Shown here: positions 18,401 to 27,790 of the stretch, in pieces
Position numbering within the stretch: position 1 is the stretch's first letter
Layout of the letters: every line of letters starts with the position of its first letter
DNA from: Methylotenera sp.
GTDB taxonomy: Bacteria > Pseudomonadota > Gammaproteobacteria > Burkholderiales > Methylophilaceae
Reading direction: 5' to 3'
DNA: 64,000 bases
Assembly (NCBI RefSeq): GCF_030684185.1
Contig: NZ_JAUXOY010000027.1
Location: forward strand, 62,001 to 126,000
Notes under the pieces: generated by a model
Database searches by the model: none
Seen by the model: the letters and a program-made list of their open reading frames with translations, nothing else
Told to the model about the DNA's origin: nothing
Made by a program: the position numbers and the translations under genes

Positions 18401-20502
18401 ATGAAGCTGAGTTTCCAGATTCACTCCAGCGCGCGTTACATACCTTAAAAGGCAGTGCTCGTATGGCGGGGCAGGCAAATATTGGCGATAGTGTACACAA
18501 GATGGAGGATAGGGTAATCCATGCGTTGCGACATAAAGCTACTGCAGACGAGTTTGATGAAATGTTCGCAGAGTTCGACCGCATTGGTTACATGCTGGAA
18601 GATATTACCAGCGGAGTAAATGTCTCTGCTCAGGATGTTGATGCCGCAGCCACTGTGATTAAACCAACGCGTTCCGTTGAACGTAAATCACAGTTCTTGC
18701 GGATGCGTGCAGATGTATTAGATAGGTTGATTAATGAAGCTGGTGAAGTTTCAATCATGCGTTCTCGTATGGACAGAGAAATGCAAAACTTCAAACAATC
18801 TTCCACTGATCTAACCGATAGCATTAGTAGAATGCGCGGTTACTTGCGTGAGCTTGAAATTGAAGCCGAAACGCAAATGCAATCTCGCATGAGTTTATTG
18901 CAAGAAGCGAATGAAACATTTGACCCATTAGAATTTGACCGTTTTACACGACTGCAAGAGCTAACCCGTATGATGGCCGAGAGCGTGAACGACGTTTCAA
19001 CTATTCAGCATGGATTATTGCTCAATTTGGATCAAACTGATGCTGCTTTACAGCAACAAAACCGCATGAATCGTGAGTTGCAGCAAGGTTTGATGGGCGT
19101 TCGTATGTTGCCCTTTGCAACGATTTCTGAGCGTTTGCAACGTATCGTGCGGCAAACCGCTAGAGAACTTAACAAGCGCGTTGAAATGACGATTGAGGGT
19201 GAAAATATTGAGCTTGATCGTGGCGTGCTGGATAAGATGGGTGCTCCGTTGGAACACCTGTTACGTAACGCAGTTGCACACGGCCTAGAATCAAGCGAAG
19301 AGCGTAAAAAGCTGGGTAAACCTGAAGTCGGACAAATTACACTAAAAGTCAGTTTGGAAAATGATGAAATTACATTGATAGTGACTGATGATGGTGCGGG
19401 TATTAATCTTGATAAAGTAAAACAAAAGGCCATTGAAAAAGGGTTCTTTACTGCGGATCAGGAATTATCTGACCAGGCTTTGATGGCCGTGATATTTGAG
19501 CCAGGGTTTTCAACGGCAGACGCGGTATCTCAAATCGCGGGTCGAGGTGTTGGCTTAGATGCAGTGCGCAGTGATATTGCTGCCTTAAGTGGCCGTATTG
19601 ATGTAAGTAATGTAACAGGGTTGGGGGCAATGTTTAATGTCTATCTTCCTGTAACGCTTTCTGTTGCACAAGTGGTAATGGCGCGCGTGGGCAATAAACT
19701 GTTTGCCATTCCATCCGTCATGGTCGAGCAAGTGCAAAAACTTAAACAAGGCGATTTGATTAGCGCTTATCAAGCCCACAAGGTTAGCTGGGCTGGACGT
19801 GAATACCCATTACACTTTTTGTCCAAGTTAATTGGTGATGTGGATTACGTTGCCCAGCAACATGTCTACACGCCGGTGATTCTGTTGCGAAGTGGTACTT
19901 ATCGTACGGCCTTGCATGTAGATGAGATTATTGGCAACCAAGAGGTTGTGATGAAGCAAATTGGGTCACAATTAGCACGTGTGCCAGGCATGATTGGTGC
20001 CACTGTATTGGGTGACGGTATTATTGTGCTGGTAATAAACCCGGTACAGTTGGCAAATCGCGAGGCGCTTTCTGTAGGTGCGATTAAAGTAAGCACATTT
20101 GCGCCAGTCGTTGAGCAAGTAAAAAAACTCGCACTAGTGGTTGATGATTCACTCACTATGCGTAAAGTACTTTCTCGTGTATTAGAGCGTGAAGACTTTG
20201 AAGTCATTACCGCTAATGATGGTATGGATGCGGTTCAGAAACTTCAACTAATCACGCCGGATATTATTTTGACAGACATCGAAATGCCTCGTATGGATGG
20301 CTTTGAATTTTCACGGCACGTGCGTGATAACGAAAAAACCTCTCAAATTCCATTGATAGTCATTAGCTCACGCACTGCAGAAAAACACCGTAATGTGGCA
20401 AAAGAATTAGGGGTGAATGCCTTCTTGGGTAAACCTGTGCAAGATGATGAACTGCTGGAGCAAGTAAATGCATTATTAAATATAAAAGATAAGCTGCAAT
20501 AG
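15427..20502 (+). CDS. chpA: ChpA/PilL, hybrid chemotaxis histidine kinase (CheA-like, 1691 aa)
   Basis: Central kinase of the Pil-Chp pathway. In order: a helical N-terminal region (1-600) resembling degenerate HPt/FimV-like domains; HPt with H662 (YHTLKGSG); a second HPt-like domain with H810 in AHTLGSN, where the usual lysine is lost; an HPt with H1005 (LHTLKGSAR); dimerisation region; HATPase (N box LEHLLRNAVAHG at 1275-1286, DDGAGINL, then GRGVGLDAV); CheW-like domain; and a receiver with phospho-acceptor D1617 (TDIEMPRMDG). ATG 15427 follows TTAGGG. It would phosphorylate PilG and PilH after input from PilJ via PilI. It is clearly shorter than Pseudomonas ChpA, with fewer HPt units. Confidence 0.93.
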   Translation: MAEAFDIGPLSWVKDEINQSLKKARDSFVVVSDKPGEVASLRFTTAHLYQVSGALDMVGLEGCKRYCSEIEKLTAKLEKQQIAVSQSVLAALIQAVDTLSLYLQDLLNGMQDTPTRLYESLKPLVELQGESIDISDLFYPDTSYSAPKDLPANPIAESSVPIFVAEQRVIFQKALLDWLRTKDSDSLNNMRLAITNVQQVQYKNALKTLWWAAIAFTDALAQDQIAEDSGAKKLCSRLDQQLRKMSLGEVKAPSQLLRNVLYYVAISDSRTDDIANVKKIFELDELLPSANQSGGVAATSAERAALAQLNADLPGLKDLWATISTSTYFVDLEAFADKVDHLAMVLLSLSNQKVLKLINAIHSTVMALKTDKTKINETSFIEIAASLNLLEYIGEYYQQLDAEAEQKITTQTARLKSIIEGKTLMPAVDEFATASLDANVIEAVAKQIIGALQLAEKALDSFFRNPENVAVLDDANKPLQQVVAAFDMLEMPTPKLIAQLSSDYVNHFRFSEDTDSRDSQFELLAESLSMLGLYAEELPKVRAESEQALSEALASLQQGAQAFDVTVVTEDYAEIPADSMQNQMDVETTALNFEALPIDSTTDKSTETTIDNVTDKAVDAELQDIFLTEAEEVLANLAQHLQALRVNATDSEALIEVRRAYHTLKGSGRTVGLVGLSDVAWAVEKLLNLVMERKVFPTPEQLAFIENVSAEFAGWIAELQSNQSVTLNPTPFQKRAAELELAFEHDLAIAKPKPQKEEVLIGGTRTLSKAFFNIFLAEAQQHLAVLIDAQKSLQIDSNEPPSDASCRAAHTLGSNALTAGFKPTGDLARALEHWLDEHAGAWIEQHVALYGNVVKALADGLEKAKALKNPKSTRALVIALGESTAAMQAIATQQAEAAVLGLEQNEESEEDLAKKQKTETVKSDSIKTDSFAEVIEVTEPVSNENLIAEALHASQLRDVAVDQELLGLFVEEARELVPQVGRDLRGWRANPHEAEFPDSLQRALHTLKGSARMAGQANIGDSVHKMEDRVIHALRHKATADEFDEMFAEFDRIGYMLEDITSGVNVSAQDVDAAATVIKPTRSVERKSQFLRMRADVLDRLINEAGEVSIMRSRMDREMQNFKQSSTDLTDSISRMRGYLRELEIEAETQMQSRMSLLQEANETFDPLEFDRFTRLQELTRMMAESVNDVSTIQHGLLLNLDQTDAALQQQNRMNRELQQGLMGVRMLPFATISERLQRIVRQTARELNKRVEMTIEGENIELDRGVLDKMGAPLEHLLRNAVAHGLESSEERKKLGKPEVGQITLKVSLENDEITLIVTDDGAGINLDKVKQKAIEKGFFTADQELSDQALMAVIFEPGFSTADAVSQIAGRGVGLDAVRSDIAALSGRIDVSNVTGLGAMFNVYLPVTLSVAQVVMARVGNKLFAIPSVMVEQVQKLKQGDLISAYQAHKVSWAGREYPLHFLSKLIGDVDYVAQQHVYTPVILLRSGTYRTALHVDEIIGNQEVVMKQIGSQLARVPGMIGATVLGDGIIVLVINPVQLANREALSVGAIKVSTFAPVVEQVKKLALVVDDSLTMRKVLSRVLEREDFEVITANDGMDAVQKLQLITPDIILTDIEMPRMDGFEFSRHVRDNEKTSQIPLIVISSRTAEKHRNVAKELGVNAFLGKPVQDDELLEQVNALLNIKDKLQ

Positions 20503-21054
20503 TACTTAATCTGGCATTTGCTAGATACGCTTAACTTACGCCATATAAGATTTCATATTAACTTTATTATATGAGCTGAATGCGACTTAAGAAGGTTTAA
20601 CAGTATTTACACCCTCTATTCACATCGTGCCAGTTTTTTGCAAATTCACACCATCTTTGTAATCCAGGATTAGTTAAACTCACGCCGGTCTGTTTGAGGG
20701 TGTTTTTTCCTTTTCGTCGTCTAGCCTCGCGTTGCATATTTTATGTAAAAACTCAGTAAACTCTAAAGCATAGACATGTACAAAGTTACATACCATAGAA
20801 GTTTTATCAAAATTTACACTGGATTTGTTAAAGTCAGTGATACCAATAAACATTTGGAATGGCGCATAAAAGCATTTCTTTTGTTGCAAATGAGTTTATG
20901 CAGGTCGATATAGACTGCATGTAACTCTAACCTTCTCTTTTACCATGCCTAATCACATTAAACAAAACACTGTAAGTTACGCACTTAATCAATTGGTTTT
21001 AGCTTAACCCTATGTGCATTTTGGTGTTATTTTTCAGCTTACATTGATGGTCGA
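20503..21054. other. 552-bp gap between chpA and the GGDEF-EAL gene
   Basis: No large gene is supported. The gap holds a possible 46-residue minus-strand ORF (20597-20737, separate entry) and a 69-residue overlapping ORF in another frame that looks spurious. The rest is AT-rich. No clear terminator hairpin after chpA was seen. Confidence 0.5.
20597..20737 (-). CDS. Possible small Cys-containing protein (46 aa), unknown
   Basis: ATG 20737 to TAA 20597 on the minus strand, 46 residues. The start is basic (MQREARRRKGKN), then comes a normal-looking segment with three cysteines (C30, C43, C46) and several Trp/His residues, ending CKYC. An in-frame stop lies two codons before the ATG and no strong ribosome site is seen. 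The composition looks more protein-like than the overlapping frame, and could be the surviving tail of a larger decayed gene. I do not recognise a family. Low confidence. Confidence 0.25.
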   Translation of the reverse strand: MQREARRRKGKNTLKQTGVSLTNPGLQRWCEFAKNWHDVNRGCKYC

Positions 21055-23940
21055 ATGCTAAAACTACAGGCAATAATTAAAACGTGCCGATATTGGCTGT
21101 TGAAAATGCTCGACCATATTTTGGTGCTGTCCAAAATTGATCTAATAATTCCAACAAGAAATAAATCTTCTACAATCTGGCGTTTTTTGGTGCCGGTGTT
21201 AATTCTTTTACTTGCTGCTCCTTTTGTTCTGATTCAACAACAAACTTCGCAGCAATTGGACAACATTCAGATAGATGCTCAAGAGCAGGCAAGAACTCTC
21301 GTTCGTTTGCTCAATGCCACAGATGAGTTAGTGACAGAGCAGACTAATGTTGCCATGCGCTTGATGAAAGAGCGCAGCATAGCGATGGGAGAGCCTAATA
21401 TTAGCGGTGAAATTAACATTTTTGGCAGGGAAGTTCCCAATCTGAAATTTGGAGAATTTGAACTGACTAACCTATTCAAGTATGTAGATGATCTTTCAAG
21501 TTTAGTTGGTGGCACAGCAACTATATTTGTAAAGTCGAACGATGATTTTGTGCGTATCACAACCAACGTTCGACGTAGCAATGAATCGAGAGCCACAGGA
21601 ACTAATCTGAATCCAAACAGCAAGGCCTTTAACGCGTTACAAGCGGGACATAATTTCAGTGGTGTCGTGGACATTCTCGACGAACCATACATTACTCGTT
21701 ACGACCCAATTTACAATGATATTGGGAGCATTATCGGTGCCTATTATGTTGGCTACAAAGTTGATATGAAGGTACTGCGCGAAGCCGTTATGAATACTCG
21801 ACAACTAAAAACTGGCTTTGCAGTGGTGTTGGATAGCCATAATAAAATCCGATTTCTTTCATCCCATGTTCCAAACAGCAAAGCAGAAAATCTTTTGCTT
21901 GAACAGCCTAAGAGTTGGAAGTTTGTTAGAGAAGATATTCCAAATTGGGGATTCATAGTTATCGTTGCTTATCCATTAAGCGAGGCTCGTGCAGTTGGAT
22001 TAGCAAACTCCTGGTTCGTGATAGGCGCTGGTATCTTACTTGGTGCATTCCTCATCATTATCATTTTATGGCAGTTGCAACGTTTAATCTTTAATCCGAT
22101 TGGTGCTGACCCAGCCTTAGCGATTGACGTGGTGCAACGAATCGCTGCTGGCGACTTAGATCATGATGGCCTTGAGGCCAAGCCTGACACATTGATGGCT
22201 AACGTGCTGCGTATGCGTCTAAAGCTGCGTGACACTTTGAGTATGCTACGTGAGAACGCCGATCGAATGAGTCTCTCAGCTACCGTGTTTAATCATGCAC
22301 ATGACGGAATTTTTATTGCTGATAATAAAATGCACATTGTTGAAGTTAATGCTGCATTCACTAAGGTTACCGGCTATGCACGTGAAGCTGTGTTGGGAAA
22401 TACTCCTGAGCATTTAGGCTTTGCTGCGCGTGACAATAAGTTCTTTGTAAAACGACTACAAGATCAGGAGCATGCGGCTGAATGGCGAGGAGAAACATGG
22501 AACCGTCACAGTAATGGCGAGGAGTATGCTGTTTGGCTGGATATTTTTGCTGTACGAGATGACACAGGGCTTATTAACAATTACGTATGTCTGTTCTCCG
22601 ATATTACAGAACGCAAACAGGCAGCAGAAGAAATTGAACATTTGGCATTTTATGATTCTCTCACTCACCTACCCAATCGGCGGCTTTTGGTGGATCGGCT
22701 TAATCAAGCGCTAGCTTCCAGTGCACGTAGTGGTAGAGATGGAGCGTTATTGTTTCTTGATCTTGATCATTTTAAAACACTTAATGATACTCTCGGCCAT
22801 GATATTGGTGACGCATTGTTACAACAAGTTGCAGAAAGAATTAAGTGCTGCGTGCGTGAAGGCGACACTGTTGCTCGTTTGGGAGGTGATGAGTATGTGG
22901 TACTGCTGGAAGACTTGAGTGAACAAGACATTGAAGCTGCAGCGCAGGCTGAGGCCATTGGCGAAAAAATTCTAGCTATCCTCAATAAACCATACCGGCT
23001 TGCCACGCATGAATACCAAAGTACCGCCAGTATTGGTATTGCCCTTTTCAGAAGCCACAGTGAATCTATGGATGATTTACTGAAACATGCTGATATTGCC
23101 ATGTATCAGGCCAAGAAGTTTGGTCGTAATACGCTGCGATTCTTCGACCCGCAAATGCAATCAAGCATCACTGCACGTGTTGGCATGGAAGCAGACTTAC
23201 GAATTGCCCTCAAAGAAAATCAGTTTATGCTCTACTACCAGCCACAGGTCTATCACAACCGACATATCACCGGTGCTGAAGTATTGCTTCGCTGGCAGCA
23301 CCCAGAACGTGGATTAGTGCCACCTTTTGACTTTATTCCATTAGCCGAGGAAACTGGCTTGATTTTACCCATTGGACAATGGGTGCTGGAAACTGCCTGC
23401 GATCAAATCAAGGCATGGGAAGGTAGTGTTCATACTCAAAATCTACAGCTTGCCGTCAATGTTAGCTCGCGACAGTTCTATCAAGCGGACTTTGTGCAAC
23501 TGGTTCATCAGGCGCTGATCCGTAGTGCCATCAATCCCGATAGACTCAAGCTAGAACTAACTGAAAGTCTGGTGCTTGATGACATAGCTGATACTATTCT
23601 GAAAATGCAGGCGCTCAGGGAAATTGGTGTACGGTTTTCTATAGATGATTTTGGCACTGGTCATTCATCATTGGCTTACCTGACTCAACTGCCTCTTGAC
23701 CAACTCAAAATTGATCAATCATTCATCCGTAATATTGGTATTAAAGATACTGATGCAGTAATCGTACAGACTATTATTGGTATGGGTAATAATCTTGGTT
23801 TGGAGGTGATTGCAGAGGGAGTGGAAACGGAGGCGCAACGCGCCTTCTTGCAACAGCATGGATGTGCAGTCTGCCAGGGTTATTTATTTAGTAAGCCAGT
23901 TCCTCTAGAAGAGTTTGAAGCATTTTTGAAAAAAGGATGA
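21055..23940 (+). CDS. Cache-PAS-GGDEF-EAL c-di-GMP signalling protein (961 aa)
   Basis: Membrane-bound bifunctional cyclic-di-GMP enzyme candidate. Two transmembrane helices (about 43-63 and 320-342) enclose a periplasmic Cache-type sensor. Then come a HAMP-like linker, a PAS domain (about 405-515), a GGDEF domain and an EAL domain. The cyclase signature is GGDEY (610-614), with an inhibitory I-site RxxD at 601-604, exactly five residues before it. The phosphodiesterase motif is EVLLRW starting at E742 instead of EAL; the other catalytic motifs (DDFGTG, NVSSRQF, IAEGVETE) are intact. Following chpA, it may link c-di-GMP to pilus behaviour. A start at ATG 21103 is also possible. Confidence 0.9.
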   Translation: MLKLQAIIKTCRYWLLKMLDHILVLSKIDLIIPTRNKSSTIWRFLVPVLILLLAAPFVLIQQQTSQQLDNIQIDAQEQARTLVRLLNATDELVTEQTNVAMRLMKERSIAMGEPNISGEINIFGREVPNLKFGEFELTNLFKYVDDLSSLVGGTATIFVKSNDDFVRITTNVRRSNESRATGTNLNPNSKAFNALQAGHNFSGVVDILDEPYITRYDPIYNDIGSIIGAYYVGYKVDMKVLREAVMNTRQLKTGFAVVLDSHNKIRFLSSHVPNSKAENLLLEQPKSWKFVREDIPNWGFIVIVAYPLSEARAVGLANSWFVIGAGILLGAFLIIIILWQLQRLIFNPIGADPALAIDVVQRIAAGDLDHDGLEAKPDTLMANVLRMRLKLRDTLSMLRENADRMSLSATVFNHAHDGIFIADNKMHIVEVNAAFTKVTGYAREAVLGNTPEHLGFAARDNKFFVKRLQDQEHAAEWRGETWNRHSNGEEYAVWLDIFAVRDDTGLINNYVCLFSDITERKQAAEEIEHLAFYDSLTHLPNRRLLVDRLNQALASSARSGRDGALLFLDLDHFKTLNDTLGHDIGDALLQQVAERIKCCVREGDTVARLGGDEYVVLLEDLSEQDIEAAAQAEAIGEKILAILNKPYRLATHEYQSTASIGIALFRSHSESMDDLLKHADIAMYQAKKFGRNTLRFFDPQMQSSITARVGMEADLRIALKENQFMLYYQPQVYHNRHITGAEVLLRWQHPERGLVPPFDFIPLAEETGLILPIGQWVLETACDQIKAWEGSVHTQNLQLAVNVSSRQFYQADFVQLVHQALIRSAINPDRLKLELTESLVLDDIADTILKMQALREIGVRFSIDDFGTGHSSLAYLTQLPLDQLKIDQSFIRNIGIKDTDAVIVQTIIGMGNNLGLEVIAEGVETEAQRAFLQQHGCAVCQGYLFSKPVPLEEFEAFLKKG

Positions 23941-24208
23941 TGGCTTTATGTTATAAAGTTCCAGATTGACGGAAATATCGGGCGAGAGTCTAGCTTGCAG
24001 AATGGTCGTTATAAAACCGTTTAATTTCTGTTTCTTCTTAATTTGGCTCGTATATTTTTTGCCTGGATAAAATGAAAATTCAGATTCAACTACGAGTTAC
24101 TGATGTATTGTGAAGTAACAACGAATACATTTGTCAACAGTAATTGTATTGCAATAAGTCACTTTTTGTCATTATTCCAGCTAATTTTTGCTCTCTAAAG
24201 TCTCTTCA
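23941..24208. other. Gap between the GGDEF-EAL gene and dnaE
   Basis: About 270 bp, AT-rich, no ORF supported. It presumably carries the dnaE promoter. One loose hairpin (GTTACT / AGTAAC) is present but nothing diagnostic. Confidence 0.4.
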
Positions 24209-24229
24209 ATAAGGTAAAATTTACCTTAT
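24209..24229. promoter_or_regulatory. 21-bp perfect palindrome overlapping the dnaE start codon
   Basis: Arms ATAAGGTAAA (24209-24218) and TTTACCTTAT (24220-24229) around one central base. The right arm ends inside the dnaE ATG (24228-24230). It contains the only AAGG ribosome-site candidate and also a -10-like TAAAAT (24215-24220). It could be an operator, a translational hairpin or part of a leaderless promoter. Confidence 0.5.
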
Positions 24230-27200
24230 GTTGCAAACTAGCCAAACCGATTTAACCCCCCCTGCGTTCGTTCATTTGCGTTGCCATAGTGAGTATTCCA
24301 TTGTGGACGGCATAGTGCGGATTGATGACTACGTAAAGCATGCATTGAACGACAAAATGCCGGCGCTGGCACTCACTGATTTAAGTAATCTATTTGGTGC
24401 GATTAAGTTTTACAAAGCCGCTCGTAGTAAAGGTATTAAGCCTGTTTTAGGTTGTGATATATGGTTAGAAAATACTGTTAACCGTGATCAGCCATCACGT
24501 TTACTTCTGTTATGCCAGTCACATGCGGGCTATTTGTTGTTATGCCAGTTACTGAGCCGTGCATATTTAACTAACCAATATCGAGGTCGTGCTGAATTTA
24601 AACGCGAATGGTTTACTGAATGTGGCACGGAAGGTCTAATTTTGCTTTCTGGTGCTTTGGCTGGAGATGTTGGTCAGGCTTGTGCGCAAGATAATCAAAA
24701 GCTGGCGCTTAAGTTGGCTGATGATTGGCAAAACCTATTTCCAGATCGTTTTTATTTAGAAGTACAGCGTGTTGCCAGTACATTAGACAATAATGCACAG
24801 AAGTCTCAGCAGGAAGACTACATTCAACACTTACGTTCAATTGCGAATACACTGAATTTGCCGATTGTAGCCACGCACCCTATACAATTTACTACGCCTG
24901 ATGATTTTAGGGCGCATGAAGCGCGTACCTGTATTTCGGAAGGTTATGTGCTGGCCGATACGCGTCGCCCAAAAAATTTCACAACCGAGCAATACTTTAA
25001 AACACAGGTTGAAATGAGTGTTTTGTTTGCAGATATGCCAGAAGCCCTCATCAACAGTGTAGAGATTGCGAAACGCTGTAACTTGACACTGACACTTGGC
25101 AAAAATTACTTACCCAATTTCCCTACGCCTAATAATGAAAGTTTAAATGAGTATTTAATCGCAGAGGCACGCAGAGGTTTGGTCGAACGTTTAGAGGTGC
25201 TTTATCCAGATGAGCAAGTTCGAGCAGCCAAACAACCTGATTACGACGCGCGTTTAGATTTTGAAACCGATGTTATTAATCAAATGGGTTTTGCTGGCTA
25301 CTTTTTAATTGTGGCAGATTTTATTCAATGGGCTAAGCATAATGGCGTGCCTGTAGGGCCTGGGCGTGGGTCAGGTGCTGGCTCTGTGGTGGCTTACAGC
25401 TTAGGCATTACCGATTTAGACCCGCTAGAGTATAACTTGCTTTTTGAGCGCTTTCTAAACCCAGACCGCGTTTCGATGCCTGACTTTGATATCGACTTTT
25501 GTCAGGAAGGACGAGATCGTGTCATTGATTATGTGAAACAGAAATATGGTTTAGATGCCGTTTCACAAATCGCTACTTTCGGTACTATGGCGGCTAAGGC
25601 TGTGATTCGGGATGTTGGCCGAGTCTTGGATTTGCCGTTTCACTTTGTGGATGGCATCAGTAAGTTGATTCCGCTGGAGTTAGGTATTACTTTGTCTGAT
25701 GCCTTGGTCAAAGAGCCGCAGTTAGCAGAGCGTAGGGAAAATGAAGAGGAGCTGCGCGAGTTGCTGGAGCTTGCCTTGAGGCTGGAAGGTTTAGTGCGTA
25801 ACGTAGGGATGCATGCAGGTGGCGTACTGATTTCACCAGGCAAGATTTCTGATTTTTCACCCGTTTATTGTCAGGCAGACGGCGCAAGTTTAGTCAGCCA
25901 ATATGATAAAGACGATGTTGAAGCGGTAGGTTTAGTAAAGTTTGACTTTTTAGGGTTGCGTACACTGACTATTTTAGAGTTAGCCTTGGTTAATGCGAAT
26001 AAACAGTGCGTAACGGAGGGTTTAGCGCCATTATCTTTTGAAACATTACCACTGAATGACAAGGCTACGTTCCAGTTACTTAAAACCGCGAATACCACAG
26101 CCGTATTTCAGTTAGAGTCCAAAGGCATGAAAGACATGCTTAAACAGGCGATGCCTGACTGCTTTGAAGATATTATCGCGCTGGTGGCATTGTATCGTCC
26201 TGGCCCAATGGATTTAATTCCAGATTTTTGTCGTCGTAAACATGGCAAACAACGTGTGGAATATCCGCATCCGCTGACTGAACCTATCTTAAAAGAAACG
26301 TATGGTATTGCTGTTTACCAAGAGCAGGTGATGCAGATTGCGCAGGTCGTGGCAGGCTATAGCTTGGGTGGGGCGGATTTGCTACGTCGTGCCATGGGTA
26401 AAAAGAAGCAAGAGGAAATGGATGCGCAGCGTAAAACCTTCACTGAGGGTGCTGTTAAAAATAACATGACGGAGCGTCAGGCCACCGAGTTATTTGATTT
26501 GCTGGAAAAATTTGCTGGCTATGGTTTTAATAAATCGCACGCTGCGGCATATGCTTTGGTGGCTTACCAAACTGCTTATTTAAAGGCGCATTATCCAGCA
26601 GCGTTTCTCGCATCAACCATGTCTGCAGATATGAATAACACAGACAGCGTGCATATTTTTTATGATGATTGTGCGCCTAACCAGATTGAAGTGCTGCCGC
26701 CGGATGTCAATCAGAGCGAGTATAAGTTTAAACCTGTCAGTAAAACCCAAATTTTGTATGGCCTAGGTGCGGTTAAAGGCACAGGACAAGCCGCGATTGA
26801 GGTGATATTGCAGGCACGCAGGCAAGATGGTCCATTTAAAGATTTATTCGACTTTTGTAATCGTTTGGATTTACGTAAAGTAAATCGTCGTGTAGTGGAA
26901 TCTTTAATTCGTGCTGGCGCATTTGACAAGCTATCACCCGACAATATAAACCCAAGTCGTAATGCCTTGTTAGCAGGTGTAGCAATGGCAATGGCCGCCG
27001 CTGAGCAAAATAGCGCCAATAGTAATCAGAATAGTTTGTTTGGCGAAATCGCTGATAAAGCTGCGAATATACTGCCAACAGTGCCAGACTGGTCTGAACA
27101 ACAACGCTTGCAAGAAGAAAAAGCAGCGCTAGGATTTTATTTTAGTGGGCATCCATATTGGGCGTATCAAAAAGACCTCAGCCAATTTATTTCAACCACG

Positions 27201-27737
27201 CTGGCTAATTTATCACCAAAAGAACAGCCGCAATTATTAGCTGGTATTGTTTCTGGCGTGCGAATACGCATGACGGGCCGTGGAAAAATGGCGATAGTTG
27301 GCTTGGATGATGGTACTACCCGTGTTGAAGTAGTGGTGGGCAGTGAATTGCTGAATCAGCAACAGTCTTTGTTAAAAGATGATCAATTGATTATCATTGA
27401 AGGCCGTGTAAGTAACGACGAGTTTTCTGGCGGTGTAAGGGTGAATGCGAGAAAGATTTATGACTTATCCAGCTTAAGAAACAGTAAAGCCAGTTTTTTG
27501 AAAATTTCATGTAATGGTCAAGCGGATGCTGTAAAACTAAAAGCTTTACTAAAACCTTACTGTAAAAACACATCTGATGAACTGCGTGGCTGTGCGGTTA
27601 AAATTGAGTATCATAATAAAACCAGTAAAGTAGAATTGATGTTAGGCAATGACTGGCGTGTTGACTTGCATGAAGAATTGATTGCAGGTTTAACTGAATG
27701 GTTGAGTCGTGATAATGTTAAAATCCTATATAATTAG
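24228..27737 (+). CDS. dnaE: DNA polymerase III alpha subunit
   Basis: Replicative polymerase catalytic subunit, 1169 residues, normal length. The N-terminal PHP domain starts FVHLRCHSEYS. The polymerase core has GPGRGSGAGSVVAY and the catalytic aspartates D421 and D423 (PDFDIDF), with the third Asp, D573, in KFDFLGLRTL. A helix-hairpin-helix region and an OB fold (about 1000-1080) complete the protein. ATG 24228 is the only Met before the conserved PHP start. It is followed by accA (53 bp later) and tilS on the same strand, a common proteobacterial order. A palindrome overlaps its start codon. Confidence 0.97.
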   Translation: MLQTSQTDLTPPAFVHLRCHSEYSIVDGIVRIDDYVKHALNDKMPALALTDLSNLFGAIKFYKAARSKGIKPVLGCDIWLENTVNRDQPSRLLLLCQSHAGYLLLCQLLSRAYLTNQYRGRAEFKREWFTECGTEGLILLSGALAGDVGQACAQDNQKLALKLADDWQNLFPDRFYLEVQRVASTLDNNAQKSQQEDYIQHLRSIANTLNLPIVATHPIQFTTPDDFRAHEARTCISEGYVLADTRRPKNFTTEQYFKTQVEMSVLFADMPEALINSVEIAKRCNLTLTLGKNYLPNFPTPNNESLNEYLIAEARRGLVERLEVLYPDEQVRAAKQPDYDARLDFETDVINQMGFAGYFLIVADFIQWAKHNGVPVGPGRGSGAGSVVAYSLGITDLDPLEYNLLFERFLNPDRVSMPDFDIDFCQEGRDRVIDYVKQKYGLDAVSQIATFGTMAAKAVIRDVGRVLDLPFHFVDGISKLIPLELGITLSDALVKEPQLAERRENEEELRELLELALRLEGLVRNVGMHAGGVLISPGKISDFSPVYCQADGASLVSQYDKDDVEAVGLVKFDFLGLRTLTILELALVNANKQCVTEGLAPLSFETLPLNDKATFQLLKTANTTAVFQLESKGMKDMLKQAMPDCFEDIIALVALYRPGPMDLIPDFCRRKHGKQRVEYPHPLTEPILKETYGIAVYQEQVMQIAQVVAGYSLGGADLLRRAMGKKKQEEMDAQRKTFTEGAVKNNMTERQATELFDLLEKFAGYGFNKSHAAAYALVAYQTAYLKAHYPAAFLASTMSADMNNTDSVHIFYDDCAPNQIEVLPPDVNQSEYKFKPVSKTQILYGLGAVKGTGQAAIEVILQARRQDGPFKDLFDFCNRLDLRKVNRRVVESLIRAGAFDKLSPDNINPSRNALLAGVAMAMAAAEQNSANSNQNSLFGEIADKAANILPTVPDWSEQQRLQEEKAALGFYFSGHPYWAYQKDLSQFISTTLANLSPKEQPQLLAGIVSGVRIRMTGRGKMAIVGLDDGTTRVEVVVGSELLNQQQSLLKDDQLIIIEGRVSNDEFSGGVRVNARKIYDLSSLRNSKASFLKISCNGQADAVKLKALLKPYCKNTSDELRGCAVKIEYHNKTSKVELMLGNDWRVDLHEELIAGLTEWLSRDNVKILYN

Positions 27738-27790
27738 GCATCACAGAATGTAGCCTTTAAGAAATAAGTTACGATTATTGAGTCAAATAT

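Noticed and set aside
20680-20889. 69-residue minus-strand ORF in the chpA-GGDEF gap
   Set aside because: No recognisable features or ribosome site, and it overlaps the more protein-like 20597-20737 frame.
23941-24208. Possible small RNA or gene before dnaE
   Set aside because: Only AT-rich sequence with a weak dyad; nothing supports a gene.
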